From Schizochytrium sp. TIO01 (lineage: Eukaryota; Sar; Bigyra; Thraustochytrida; Thraustochytriidae), in assembly GCA_004764695.1 (NCBI GenBank), contig SMSO01000025.1, positions 481,102-545,101 on the forward strand: DNA of 64,000 nucleotides, given 5' to 3'. Under the pieces are notes generated by a model. That model was not told the DNA's origin and searched no databases. It worked only from the letters and a program-made list of their open reading frames with translations. Shown here piece after piece: positions 53,127 to 64,000 of this stretch (the stretch's first letter is position 1; every line of letters begins with the position of its first letter). The translations under genes were made by a program, and so were the position numbers.

Positions 53127-54470
53127 CTTTTATTCCCTTCGTTAACCTTTGCACTACAGCGCATCTCTCACAGTCACATTCGCGTCTCCGTAAGCCGCAT
53201 TTCCACCTCCAGACTTCGCTAAAATGGGCAACTCCAGGCGCTACACAAGTCAAATATCCACAAAACCTTCATCGAATGCAACCACATCCACCGCTCCACC
53301 GCCTCCACGCGCTACTTTTAGCTTCTCTCCTTCCCATGCAAGCTTCGACTTCTCTGCAGCACGTGCCCTCCTCCTCCTGCTCACTCTCACTTTCCTATGC
53401 AAGCATTCGCCCACTAACTCAATAACTCACCCTCCCTCTCCCTCAGCGCACCTCCCATCAACTCCCAGGCCCCTCCTACTCACTCCTACTGGGGCCCTCC
53501 TTTCTCCCCTTTGCGTCCAACGGATTCTCTCAACGGATCCCTCGAACTTCGCAAGGTTCTCAGCCGCCGCTTTTTCCGCCTGCTTTTCTCCCTTTCTTAC
53601 TGACTACTACACTTTATCCTAAGCTAGGCCTTACCCATACCGTTGATGGTCTTCCACCTTACGATAGTAGGAATTTAATACATATATCTATTAGCAAAAG
53701 GCTATCTGTTAAGGTAGTTTTAAAGGCGAAGGGCCTTAATATGATCGCGACGCGGCCGGGAACACCTTATTTAGGTCCTAAGTCGCAACTACGGTAAACT
53801 CTGGACACCGCAAATGAGGAGGTAAGCAGAGATTAAGGTAGCAAACTTGTGGTGCCGAGCGGATGGAGGAGAGGAGGCGGGGAACGGAGGGAATAGAGTG
53901 AAGGCGGGCTTTGAATTCCAGGCGGCAGAAGTCTGACTGGAGGAGCACGACACCAGGTAGGTGCTGCGAGGACGGAGAAGCTGCGCGGGGCGTAGCTCGG
54001 AGCCCGCCGCCACCGCTACTACACTTGCGAGGTCCACTACACTGCCTCTGTGCGGTACTGGGCTGCCTCTGCTACGCGAGATGCCGCATTCCATGGCATC
54101 GGCATGCATCCATGCAGGCTCATGCTAGCTTATATCGGCTTGGGCTGGCTGGAATGGCCCCTAGGAGCACCAAAAGGACCTCTTCGACATCAAATAGGCA
54201 CTCGGTGGCGCAGAGGACGCTTTCTCCCCGCTACCGCGCGGCTTTTGGCGGCGATGGACGCGGCTCGGGGCTGGCGAGAGGCCCTAACCCTACTTTTTGG
54301 TCTTCTAGGAGTCAGATGGCATTTACTAGGATGGCAGTGGCTATACTATTATGCGGATACAAAGGTAAAGGGAACATTGACAACTAACTATACTCTCGGT
54401 GCTTGCAATTCCGATTGTGCTTGACTGATTGCTCTCTGCAGGTACGGGTCTCAGCATCTAGCCGTGCACG

Positions 54471-55522
54471 ATGAAGTTCAACATCGCCTGCCCGGAGACG
54501 GGTAAACAGAAGATGATCGAGATCGACGTAAGTGAAAGATGGCTAAGTGGCATGAGCCGCTTGGGTACTTGTGTGGCCGCGGTGATCCTTCGTCACTAAG
54601 AGTCTCTATTCAGTTACTAGGGATCAGTGGCTGGATGGAGGTTGAGCGCGGCCAACGCAAATCTCGCATGGTGTAGAAGAGCATTCGCTTGATGATCATT
54701 CTATCCCGCGCACAGGGGTCGTGGATATCGTTCAGATGACTTGCTTGCCGACACCGTGTTGAGATAGGTTGCTGTTGTAACAGATGATGATGAACCATAA
54801 TGGAAGCTGACTGTAGAGTTTGATATTGAATTATGATTAAATTTACACAGGATGAGCGTCGTCTTCGTGCCGTCTACGACAAGCGCATCGCTCAGGAGGT
54901 CGTCGGTGACGAGCTCGGTGATGAGTTCAAGGGCTACATCTTCCGTATCTCCGGCGGTAACGACAAGCAGGGCTTCCCCATGAAGCAGGGTGTCTTGACC
55001 ACCAAGCGTGTTCGCCTTCTCTTGAACAAGGACGTGAGCTGCTACAGACCCCGCAAGAAGGGTGAGCGCAAGCGCAAGTCCGTTCGTGGCTGCATTGTCG
55101 CTGCTGATATTTCCATTCTTAACCTCGTCATCGTTAAGATCGGCGAGCAGGAGGTTGCCGGCCTCACCGACGGCGAGCCCGTCCCCAACCGCCTTGTGCC
55201 CAAGCGCGCCAACAACATCCGTAAGTTGTTCGGCCTCACCAAGGAAGACGATGTGACCAAGTATGTCATCCGCCGTGAGTTCACCACCAAGACCGGCAAG
55301 ACCAAGTCCAAGGCCCCCAAGATCCAGCGTTTGATTACCCCTGCCCGCATCCAGCGCAAGAAGCGCGCCTTCGCCCTCAAGCTCAAGCAGCAAGAGAAGG
55401 TCCGCAAGGAGGAGCAGGCTTACCAGAAGCTTTACCAGCAGCGTGTTGCCGAGGCCAAGGAGCGCCGTGCTTCCGAGGCTTCCAAGCGCCGTTCCCGTCT
55501 GTCCAAGGACGGCAAGAACTAA
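54471..55522 (+). CDS. RPS6: 40S ribosomal protein S6 (eS6)
   Basis: Small-subunit ribosomal protein, the main target of S6 kinase in animals and plants. Exon 1 54471-54527 (19 codons, [19 protein letters not shown]), intron 54528-54850 (323 nt, donor GTAAGT, acceptor TTACACAG, phase 0), exon 2 54851-55522; 242 residues. Conserved blocks include [35 protein letters not shown] and [14 protein letters not shown] sequence. The C-terminus [17 protein letters not shown] keeps basic serine sites like those phosphorylated in other eukaryotes. Codon use is strongly GC-ending, as expected for a highly expressed gene. The intron after codon 19 is confirmed by the family's contiguous sequence. Confidence 0.96.
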
Positions 55523-56503
55523 GCCAAATTATTCGCCAACCCCCTTTTTTGCAATTTGTTTGCTGCTTTTACATGACAACTCCACATCTTTCCCCCTTCC
55601 ACCCAAAGAAACCAGATCACAACTCTTGATTTGTCTTGCTTTTGCTTGATTACTTGCCACTCCTGTTTCATTCCCTCCAATGGTTTCCCTTGTGCTGTCT
55701 ACTTGCCCTGTAGGGACAGTCTTCTTGATTGTATTATCGTGGGCGCAGAGTTAGGTTATGCGGCAAGTAGAAAATGTTGCATATTTGCTTGATTGACTCA
55801 ATTCAGATTCTTGTCTCTTCCTTGTTCTGTACTTCCATGATCCTGAAGTAACCCTGAGCTTGTCGGAATCGGGGATAGACACTTATTTTTTCAAATTGTA
55901 TGATTCTATTTGACTTTTTCACATGTGATGAGAAAAAAGCCCTGTGTTCGTTTATATGCGAGGTAATTAATTAATATGCAGTATATAAAACTAGGTAATA
56001 CCGGGGTGAACACGAGCCTTTTCAAGGTATATCTGATTGTATTTGAACTTTTTTTCAATCCATGGCACTATTAGAAAGACCCATTGTTTAGTTGGGTCAG
56101 GCTTTCTAAAATTGGCAAAACCCAAGTGTTTGCACTGAAATGATATAGTCTCCCTGCTTAATCTCTTATTTTGGTCCTTGGTAGGCTATCTCTCTTAGTA
56201 TTCTCCCGATATCTAGCTAAAGGATTCTTATGAATGAAAGTAGTTGTGGTGAGAATAGACTTGTTACTAGCAACAGTAAGCAGAAGAGAAAATCTTGCGC
56301 AAGAACACAAAGCATATCTCTGTATCTGTGTGTAACGCAATTTGCAAAGGCGGGCTTTGTTTTAAGCCACGCTATCGATAAGAGGAGCCTCTATCGCATC
56401 ATACACACAGGTGCACGGCTCTAAAAAAGGGTTCTGAGGTTGTACTAAGGCAACTATTAGTTGGTGCCAAACTGGTGCAGATCGCACCCACTTTTCGACA
56501 GCA
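55523..56503. other. Intergenic 1.0 kb
   Basis: RPS6 3' UTR, pyrimidine-rich, then AT-rich sequence up to the sulfotransferase start. No feature recognised. Confidence 0.5.
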
Positions 56504-57879
56504 ATGACCAAGAACTGGCGAGAAGCTGTCTCTGAGCGTGTGGCATGGTTGAGAAGAGCCCCGCGTTTGAGGTTAGCTCTGGTAATTGCCTGGACACTAG
56601 ACTGGCTGGTTAGACTTCTTACGTTTTTCCAACGGGGTCGGCCTTGGTCAGTTGATTCTGTTGAGCAAAGAGGTAGGGAGCTGCACAAGAAATCCTGGTG
56701 CCAGACAAATGGGCTACGTCAAGATACAAAATCAGATATGCAGCCGGTTTTGCCATTATCTGGAACCGATTTAGAGGCAGCACAATTTCATCGCGTGGGC
56801 CTTGGTCATTTCCTTAAAGAATTACCAAACTCTGACTTTTCGTTTGTCGGCAAGTTTTTGCCGTTGCCGCGAATAATGCAAAAGAAGCTGTGCATTGATG
56901 CGATTCGATCTAATAAGTCATGTGTTCGTGACTATAAACTTCCGCCCATCATCTGGATTGTAAGTCTTCCGCGTACAGGGTCGACTTGGTTGCACCAGCT
57001 TTGCAATAAAGATCCCCAGATTCGCACGCTAAAAGCTTGGGAAATCAAGTATCCCACGGAATGCACACCCGACTGCGGTCCCTCGAAGGAAGAGCGACAA
57101 GAATTCACAAGGAAAGCAATGGCGAAGCTGTATAATATTGTCCCGCGCTTCAAAAAGATCCATCATGTAGAATATAACGATCCAGATGAATGTGTGGGTG
57201 CGTTCGTTGACGGTTGGAGTCCAGAACACTGGCTCTGGGGCATGCTAGATATGCCTCAAACACGAGCGGCTTATCTGAATGAGTCGATGAATGCCCAATA
57301 TGAGAATTATAAACATATTCTTCAAGCCGTACTTGCTGATGATGCTACGCAAGAACGTGTGAGGTATTCTAGATTGGTTCTGAAGTCTCCACACCATATT
57401 GTGAAACTAGACGAGATCGCGCAAGTTTTCCCTGGTTCTAAAATTCTTTGGATTCACCGTGACATGGCGAAGGTTGTTGGGTCGTGCTGTTCTATGAATC
57501 AAGCTGTATTAGATACGCTTTGTCCATGGTATGTTGACCCACATGTCTTAGGTGAGAGAACTCTAAGGGCTCTGAGTCAAGCTAATGCAAAGGGTTTAGC
57601 TGATCGAGAGCGTCTAGAAGCTTGTGGTGCTCTTCAATTTGCGGACATTATGTATGATGAATTAAAAGAGACCCATGTGAAACCTTGCGAAATGCAATGA
57701 GAAAACTTAACGTGGATTTGCACGAGCAAACACTGGAAGCAATTCGCAAAGAGTATCAAACAATCGAGCAAGCAGAACCTGGTTTATTGTCTCCATTGCA
57801 AGAAACATCGAGCGGGGCTCATAGCTATGAGCTAGAGGCGTTTGGATTATGCCCTGAGCAAGTATACAACTCCTTTTAA
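56504..57879 (+). CDS. PAPS-type sulfotransferase, membrane-anchored (one frame break near 57680)
   Basis: Sulfotransferase-family enzyme that would move sulfate from PAPS to an unknown acceptor. The first frame (398 codons) has an N-terminal hydrophobic segment at about 21-42, likely a signal anchor. The 5'-phosphosulfate loop SLPRTGSTWLHQ is at 154-165, the substrate-side LKSPHH at 294-299 and the 3'-phosphate block WIHRDMAKVVGSC at about 316-328. The frame then stops at 57698-57700. From 57685 another frame continues the family's usual ending (LRNAMRKLNVD, then HSYELEAFGLCPEQVY), so one base appears missing in AAACC at 57680-57684. Joined length is about 458 residues. Base-calling error at the A run or true disruption are both possible; if real, the enzyme loses its last helices. 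It resembles bacterial-type Stf domains (Sulfotransfer_3). Confidence 0.82.
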
Positions 57880-58493
57880 ACTGGTGGCCTCGAATCGATA
57901 AAGAGACCAACCGTCCTTTCTTCCATCCTTTCGTATTAACTTTCAAATTCAAGAGAAAAGCTTGTACTGGCAATTCTGTAGCAAATGCCTACCTACCTAC
58001 TCAGCGATATTATCGTTCTATGAAACATAGAATATAAAAATTAGAACAAACAGAACACGTTCTGAGAACTACTTCAAAGGATAAGAAGAGCAGGCGTCTC
58101 GCGCATACGAGAGTATCACTGTCTTGAATAACACTTGGTTCAAACGAGATCCTAAATTAGCAACAAGTAAGCAAGCTAGTCATCAAGAATAAGTTTCTAG
58201 ACTGGAGATAATAAACGACACCGTCGCACTACAACCTTTGGATTTGGGGAATTTGCATACAGAAAACCACGAATTAGTACATAATCAGTAAGTCAATAGT
58301 TTAAGAGAAAGTTTTTGTGTGTGTGTGTGGGATGGTAAAGAACATAGTCTGTGATATGAAAGATTTGCATATCGGACAGACACCAAAAAAAGTGTGTAAG
58401 AGAAAATTCAGGTAGAGGAAATCATCAGAGAGACGTCAACGCAAACATGAGCACTGCGATCAAATCAAACCCACGATTTTAAGAATGAAAAAA
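57880..58493. other. Short spacer between converging genes
   Basis: Carries the sulfotransferase 3' end and the 3' end of the leftward bromodomain gene. A GT run lies at about 58316-58329. Nothing else seen. Confidence 0.55.
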
Positions 58494-60435
58494 TCAGAAT
58501 TCGTCGATCTCATCGCGCCCCTGCTTCTTGCGTGCCTTAGTAAGGCAGCGCTTGACGTACTTCTGGAGTTTCTTGAGAGCAGGCGGGTCAAGGGCCTCAA
58601 TGTCCAGCTCAACCTCATCGCCGTCCTCACCCAGAGGCTGGCCAGACTCCTGAATAATCTTGATTACACCCTGAATCATATCGCCCGGAAGTTTGTTGAT
58701 ATCCTGACCAAGCTGTCGCATTTCCTGGTAGGAGAGTCGCCGAACATCGTTTTGTGAGCGGTCACGCTTGGGCTTGGGAGGGTCGACAGGAACAGGTGCA
58801 GGTGCAGGCGGCCCGCTGATAGCATGACTGGCATTAAGAGCATGTGCAGGCAACATAGCAGGTGGCCCTTGTACATTGTGAAGATCACGGAACTGTTTGA
58901 GCTGTTGCTCCATTTTTTGCACTTGCTCGCGCAAAAGCTGGACCTCTTCACTCACAACCTCCTTTGTGCTAGAGCGACGAGACGTTGAGCCGATAGAGGA
59001 CTTGGTGCGTTTCTTCGCTGGCGCTGAGGTCACGCCAGCAGTGATATCACCATCATCACTCATATCATCATCGTCATCATTATCTTCCTCATCGGAGGAG
59101 AAGAGATCGCTCATGGTCTTCTTGGTTGGCCCGGCACCGCTTGCGGTATCCTCACTCTTGTTACGCTTGAGGCCCTTTTCCACTAGTGCCAGTTGTTGAT
59201 CCAGCACCAGAAACGCTCAATGCACCAGAAGTCGATCCTCCACCAACAGAGCTTGTCGAAACACTCTTGCGCTTGCGTGATTTGTTCTTGACAAGCTTTT
59301 TAAGTTGGTTCTCGAACATGGACAACAGGCGCTTGGCAGACTGGTGAACACCGTTGGCAGGAGGGTTGAAAGTCATGGCGTTCTCAAAAGTGAGGCGAAC
59401 ATCGCGGGAAGCATCCTCGTGTGAAACATAGACCCTGTTATCAAGGTTCTTCATCACAGTGCCGAGGTCCATAGGCTCCTTGATAATGTCATGGTAAGTG
59501 GTTAGACCCATACCCACTGCGTCGACAGGCATATGGAACCATCCCTCCTTATCACTACGCATGACATCACGAACAATACCCTTGATCTTGATCAAATTCT
59601 GCTGTGCGCGGTCATCCACGGCATCCTCGGTGAGGTGTGATGGAGCACGACGCATACGAGGGGGGTTCTTTGCCAAGCTATTAATGATGGCTGCATCAGG
59701 ACCGGACACCAAGCTATCGATACTCGCGCGAGATTGCTTACGCTGCACAGCAGGAGCCGGGGTAGTGGACTTGCGCTGTGCGGCGGGAGTAGCGGTCTTG
59801 GATTTTGTGGGTCGTCGAGCAGCAGCTGCTCGACGGATATCCGTAGTTGGCTTGTCGTACTTGTACTCACGGTACAGGTTAAGTGCACCCGTCGCCAAGA
59901 CGAGCGTACCTTCCAGACTGTAGTACCCATAAAGGTTCGTGCCAGAACCGATAACCTTTACCGTGCCGTTCGGAAGACTCTCATCGCGGGAGAATTCAAA
60001 CACCACGTTCTTCTCCGTCACTTTTTTCTTCTTACCGTTAAGCGACATGAAAAAGTGACCAGAAAATGTTGCATTGCTGTATAGGTCGGCATCATCACCA
60101 GGCGAAAGGAGGCCACCAACATCATTTGACTCCTGCGAGTCATGGACGTTATCCCGAATGTAGCCAAAGTCGCTGATGATGCCGCCATCGAAAGCGTTAT
60201 CGTCCATACCCCATTGGCCCTCCCAGACCACGAGGTCTCCCTTACGTTTCAGGATGCCACGCAGTGCGGGTCGTAGGATTGCTGCCTTGGGTGGTGTTGA
60301 TGCAGACAGGGTGTCTGGCGCACCGTTGTCTGTTTCCATGTCATCCATCGGGGGTTTGGTGCCGTTCGAGTTCGTTTGTGTCATTGAGGAATCTTGCACG
60401 GAGTTCATCATAGAGTTTTCTGTGCTAGTTGCCAT
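58494..60435 (-). CDS. BET-type bromodomain protein (single bromodomain plus NET), with frame break near 59170-59240
   Basis: Reader of acetylated chromatin. The ATG at 60433-60435 (MATSTENSMM) is taken because the frame above it has only GTG. An N-terminal module of unknown family (about 60-190; GDLVVWEGQWGM, FFMSLNGKKKKV, YGYYSLEGTLV) precedes one bromodomain at about 286-386 (PVDAVGMGLTTYHDIIKEPMDL; the acetyl-lysine Asn is in AMTFNP). The first frame ends at 59160. A second frame, shifted by one base, goes on with an acidic stretch, a coiled coil and the NET domain (LSYQEMRQLGQDINKLPGDM), to a stop at 58494. Either a 43-nt GT-AG intron (59180-59222), which fits the phase, or a one-base indel near AAAAGGG explains the break. 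Animal BETs have two bromodomains, plant GTEs one; this is the plant-like layout. Confidence 0.85.
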
Positions 60436-60830
60436 TTCTGTGTGATAAGAGCTAAGAGTGGAAGAGGAAGAAGGTGCTGTTGATGTGGTGGCACGGAGGA
60501 CACCACTAGTGGCCGCTGGCTTCGGTGGCGAGAAAATTCTCTTGATGGGTTTCAAGAGAATTAAATGGCCAGTCGAATCCACTCGAGCACTGGCTAGTCC
60601 AGCGCAAGGGATGCGAGTTTAATAACACGCTCCTGGCTTTCCTCGAGGCTTGCGCTCACCTATTTGGGTGTGACCGCAATTTACTAGGGCACTTTTGAGC
60701 TGCTCAAGGTTGCAGCCAGGCTCAGCCGTTGATGGCGGACACTTGGGGTCTGCCTCCCTTCTTCTTTCCCTTTCTCTGAGTGAAAGTGGTCTCTTGATCA
60801 GCTCAGAGTGAGCCGAAGGTAAGTTTGTAA

Positions 60831-60852
60831 GTTTGTTTGTTTGTTTGTTTTT
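60831..60852. repeat. (GTTT)n microsatellite
   Basis: About five GTTT units upstream of the BET gene. Confidence 0.85.
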
Positions 60853-61991
60853 GTGAGGTGAAGAGTTGAAGTTTGGTGGAGTTGTTGAGTCCTGCGAGTT
60901 GTCAAAGAATAGTCGAAATGCCAATAATGATAAACGTCAGTGCTTTTAAATTCCTTTCCTTGTTGAGTGATGACGTGTGAATCAACGATAGATTCAGTTC
61001 GGATCCCCCCCTTTCCTGGCGCAGTGGGTCTCTAACCCGTTTCCTCCTACTGCCTAAATAGCCACTAATAACAGCAGCAGCAGTAGTGCTTGTATCTCCA
61101 AGTACTAAAGTTGATATCAAAAGGTCTATACCAATACACTTTAATCCAACGCAACCCCGGACACACAAGATTGGGCCACCAAAATTGAATCAAATCCAAT
61201 TACAGATATGCCCCTTCTATTTTTAAACCAAAAAAACGTTTCGAGCCCGCTCTCTCTCGACCGGCGATTCTCCTGGCTGTCTGTCTCGAGCCTTCTCAAT
61301 TAATTAACCCAGTCTTTATCTTTCAAGCTTCTCTGCGATATATAGATTCACGTACGCCTCGCTGCGCCGGTTCCTCAGCCGGCCAGCTCGCTCTTGTGTT
61401 CACTCCACCTGGGCGGTGGCCTCGCTTGTATTGCGGTTCTGCTGAGGTCGAGCGAGCGCCTCGCTGCTCTCTTTTTTTCTTCTGATTTTTTCTTTCTTTT
61501 TTTCTTTTTTTCTTTTTTTCTTTCTTTCATTATCATCTCTGCCGCCCTTTCTTCCTTTTCCGCTCCCTCACAAGGGCCTCTTTACATGTGTTTACTGACG
61601 CACTCCTAGACAACCGCCTAAGTGGTCGCTGCATCAAATAAACACTCTTCAGCAACTTCTTCTTCCTCTTTCTCTCTTTGCCTTTTTCCAGTCTTTCCTG
61701 TTTGTTTATTTGTTTGTTTGTTTATTTATCTATTTCAAACTTTTTCCTTTCTTTCTTTCCACTTACTTTCTTTCTTTCTTCCTTCCTTCCTTTCAAACAG
61801 CTAATTCTTTCTACACTTTTCGTGAAGAATCGGTTGGAGGGTGGAGAGACAGAGGGAGTGCCGAAAGTACTAAACAATCAATCAGTCAAACAGACACATA
61901 TATTTAGCCAGCAGAAGAAAGACAAACAACACTTTTGCTGAAAAAACAGAAAAAAAAGAAAGAAAGAAAGCAGAAAAAGACAGAAAACAGA

Positions 61992-62015
61992 CAACAAACA
62001 AACAAACAAACAAAC
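61992..62015. repeat. (AACA)n microsatellite
   Basis: About six AACA/CAAA units in a purine-rich run. Confidence 0.85.
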
Positions 62016-62239
62016 CAAGGCAGACAGGATAACCAGACACGCCACAAATTAGTCCTAGCCATTCGCCTAAGCGGCCCTACCGCCGGCCAGCTAGCTTCGC
62101 AGACCTGCTATTATGGCCAAGAGAGAGAGAGAGAGAGAAAGCCGAGAGATAGATATCCTGCGTATCAATACACATATACATACCCCATATAACCTGTGTT
62201 TGGATGGGATCTGAAGATATGAGGCGATCCATTGATATC

Positions 62240-62267
62240 ATCAATCAATCAATCAATCAATCAATCA
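62240..62267. repeat. (TCAA)n microsatellite
   Basis: About seven TCAA units; same unit as near 19301 and 21290. Confidence 0.85.
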
Positions 62268-63562
62268 ACACACACATCACATCACATGTTCTCTATGTTC
62301 TGCATATACGCATAATACGGCAAAGACGATGGGTTCTATTCAAAGCAGGACCAAATCGAAAAGGCGAGGATTCGCCACGACCATAACGCGAACCCGTTCT
62401 GCTCCAGAACGCTGAGCGGGCGGCCCATGTTCTCCGTCGTGCAGCCGCGCCGCGCTCGCGCCGCGGCCTGCACGGGCGTTGACTGGCTGAGTGAGGCCCG
62501 CCCCAATGCCGCTCCGCCCGGCGCTCCCTCGCCTCGTTCGGGCTGAGTGAGATCGTCGCATGATGAGGATGCTTCATCCATCAGAACCCATCTTCGTATG
62601 AATTGCAAATCCATGCATATCATATATACTCTGCAGAGGATATACATATACATACACTGCGTGTGTATGTATTTTTGAATGTATTTTGAATGTATGAATG
62701 TATGTATGTAAATGTACAAATGGCCAAGGCCACCTTCCTCGGTTCTCTGCGTTCTCGAAGATGCCTCTCGCCTCGCCTCGCCTCCATGACCCAGCCGGCA
62801 GCAGCTGGCTGCTCGCAGGAGGGAGGGAGCCACGAGGTCGGCAGCGAATCGATCGACCGATCGATTGAACGATTTCAAATCGCGCGACGAATCACTCGAG
62901 ATCCTTCAAATCTCTCTCCTTCTCCATCGATATATCGATAGATCGATAGACAGTTAGTTACTTATATACATAGGGAGAAGAGAGAGAGATCCCTATAAAG
63001 AGCGAATGGCATTATTGCAGGAAGAAGGAGAAGAAGAAGACCACGTCAACTGGGAAGCGCCGCCAGCCAATACACATACATACATATACATCCACGAGTT
63101 CATGCCCACGCGAGAGAACGAGGCCACAGCGCCAGGCATACAGCAGGCAGGCAGGCTGTCCGCAGCGGACCAATGCGATGCTTCGAGGGACGGACGGGCG
63201 GATGGATAGATTGTTTGAACAAGTTCACAGCCTTCTGAGAAGGCCTCCTCGGGCACCAGGAACTCTCTTCTCTCTCTCTCTTCTTTCTTTTCATTCTCCC
63301 TTCCTTCTTCTTTTTCCCCTTTTTTTATTCCTTTTTTTAAAATCCAGGCGTGATTTCCCAATTCTCCTCTCAACTCGATCGACGGCAGAAAACGAGAGAA
63401 AGAAGAAAGAAAGAGCGCACACAAAGCGAAAGGCGCCAACGAAATTAAAAAAAACAAACAGGGAAACAGAGGATCCTATCGAACAGAAAAAGAAAAGGGA
63501 ACAGGAGACAAAAGCTCCAAAGAGGCCAAAGAGAACAAAGAGGACAAAAGCGCTCAGTGCAT

Positions 63563-63612
63563 ATATACATACATACATACACATACATACACATACATAC
63601 ATACATACATAC
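63563..63612. repeat. (CATA)n microsatellite
   Basis: About twelve CATA units with two CACATA-type interruptions. Confidence 0.85.
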
Positions 63613-64000
63613 GTAGAGCCCATCAAAAGCCGCAGGAACCGGTGCACGGCCAGCGCCTCGAAGCAGGAAGCATGCGCTGCACAGCGACATCAAGCGCGGC
63701 TCCTCCTCTCTCTCCCGCTCCACGCGCTCGCCAGCCAGCCAGCCACGTCCACTCCCGCCTCAATTCATTCATACGCGCCGCCGCTCCCGGGCATCGATCG
63801 CGAGACCGCCAAAGGGAGGGAGCGAGAGCGAGAGCGAGTGAGGCAGGCCTCCACGTGGCTTCTCCACCGGCGCCGGCAGAGGGCGCACACTCCCCTCCTG
63901 CCCCAGCACACCGCGCGCTGACCGCGGCTTCTACAGGCTCCAGGGGGGGCACGGCGTGCGTTTGGGCTCACTCGCCTCGCATCTGTCCTCGCGGCCTTTA

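Larger units (their letters stand above)
52446..54470. other. Spacer between divergent genes with E2F-like sites and a TGCT repeat
   Basis: 2.0 kb between the Myb gene (leftward) and RPS6 (rightward). It has E2F-like sequences, a (CTTG)n repeat and pyrimidine-rich DNA (53170-53630) that keeps frames open. A 5' UTR intron of RPS6 is possible: a GTAAAG-type donor near 54365 and an acceptor CTCTCTGCAG at 54432-54441. Confidence 0.55.
60436..64000. other. Gene-free, simple-repeat-rich end of window, 3.6 kb
   Basis: Contains the BET promoter and GTTT, AACA, TCAA and CATA microsatellites, plus pyrimidine (61470-61800) and purine runs. GC-richer patches (62390-62560, 63640-64000) give long but unrecognisable frames. 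No gene called. Confidence 0.5.

Noticed and set aside
53221..53622. 132-codon plus-strand frame rich in Ser/Pro/Thr upstream of RPS6
   Set aside because: Pyrimidine-rich DNA keeps the frame open; no family match and competing frames are equally open.
54690..54810. C/D-box snoRNA in the RPS6 intron
   Set aside because: TTGATGA, ATGATGA and CTGA motifs occur, but the outer pair is about 120 nt apart and no terminal stem can be drawn.
61013..61060. tRNA-like A box (TGGCGCAGTGGG)
   Set aside because: No B box (GTTCGA-type) or acceptor stem within the required distance.

Overview
The window is nuclear DNA of a unicellular eukaryote. The best marker is a secreted EGF-repeat protein at 5359-7359 of the kind that builds the tubular flagellar hairs (mastigonemes) of stramenopiles. 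With it come long, mostly intronless genes, a vacuolar-type H+-pyrophosphatase, an R1R2R3 Myb, a retinoblastoma-type pocket protein and a dead ADAM. Together these suggest a heterotrophic stramenopile, most likely a labyrinthulomycete (thraustochytrid). That assignment is an inference from gene content. Spliceosomal introns are few (I infer five in coding sequence, all GT-AG).

Layout. 15-5002 (+): an ankyrin protein and a dead ADAM-like membrane protein. 5359-11752 (-): the mastigoneme protein and a Sec14-like/RhoGAP protein. 11753-22539: mostly gene-poor, rich in simple repeats, holding one gene (-) for a double heme oxygenase with six Cys-Pro motifs. 22540-24093 (-): mitochondrial SCOT. 25791-39639 (+): an alpha/beta hydrolase, an unknown 201-residue protein, a METTL18-type histidine methyltransferase, a K+-dependent type H+-PPase and HSBP1 with a 24-nt micro-exon. 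40093-41037 (-): an unknown protein. 42598-46089 (+): a complete RB-like protein. 46703-52445 (-): WDR91 and a three-repeat Myb. 54471-57879 (+): ribosomal protein S6 and a sulfotransferase. 58494-60435 (-): a BET-type bromodomain protein. 60436-64000: repeats, no gene recognised.

There is no operon-like organisation; neighbours are functionally unrelated. The one suggestive cluster is RB and three-repeat Myb 3.6 kb apart, with E2F-like sites 5' of the Myb gene, since both families act in cell-cycle transcription.

Three genes (heme oxygenase, sulfotransferase, BET) each show one frame break. Two are next to homopolymers where one base would restore the conserved protein; the third could be a homopolymer indel or a very short intron. 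Base-calling error is the simplest explanation, but the heme oxygenase site also fits a +1 shift site.

The window is rich in tetranucleotide microsatellites of several different units. One of them, 166 bp of CATA, begins six bases after the WDR91 stop codon.
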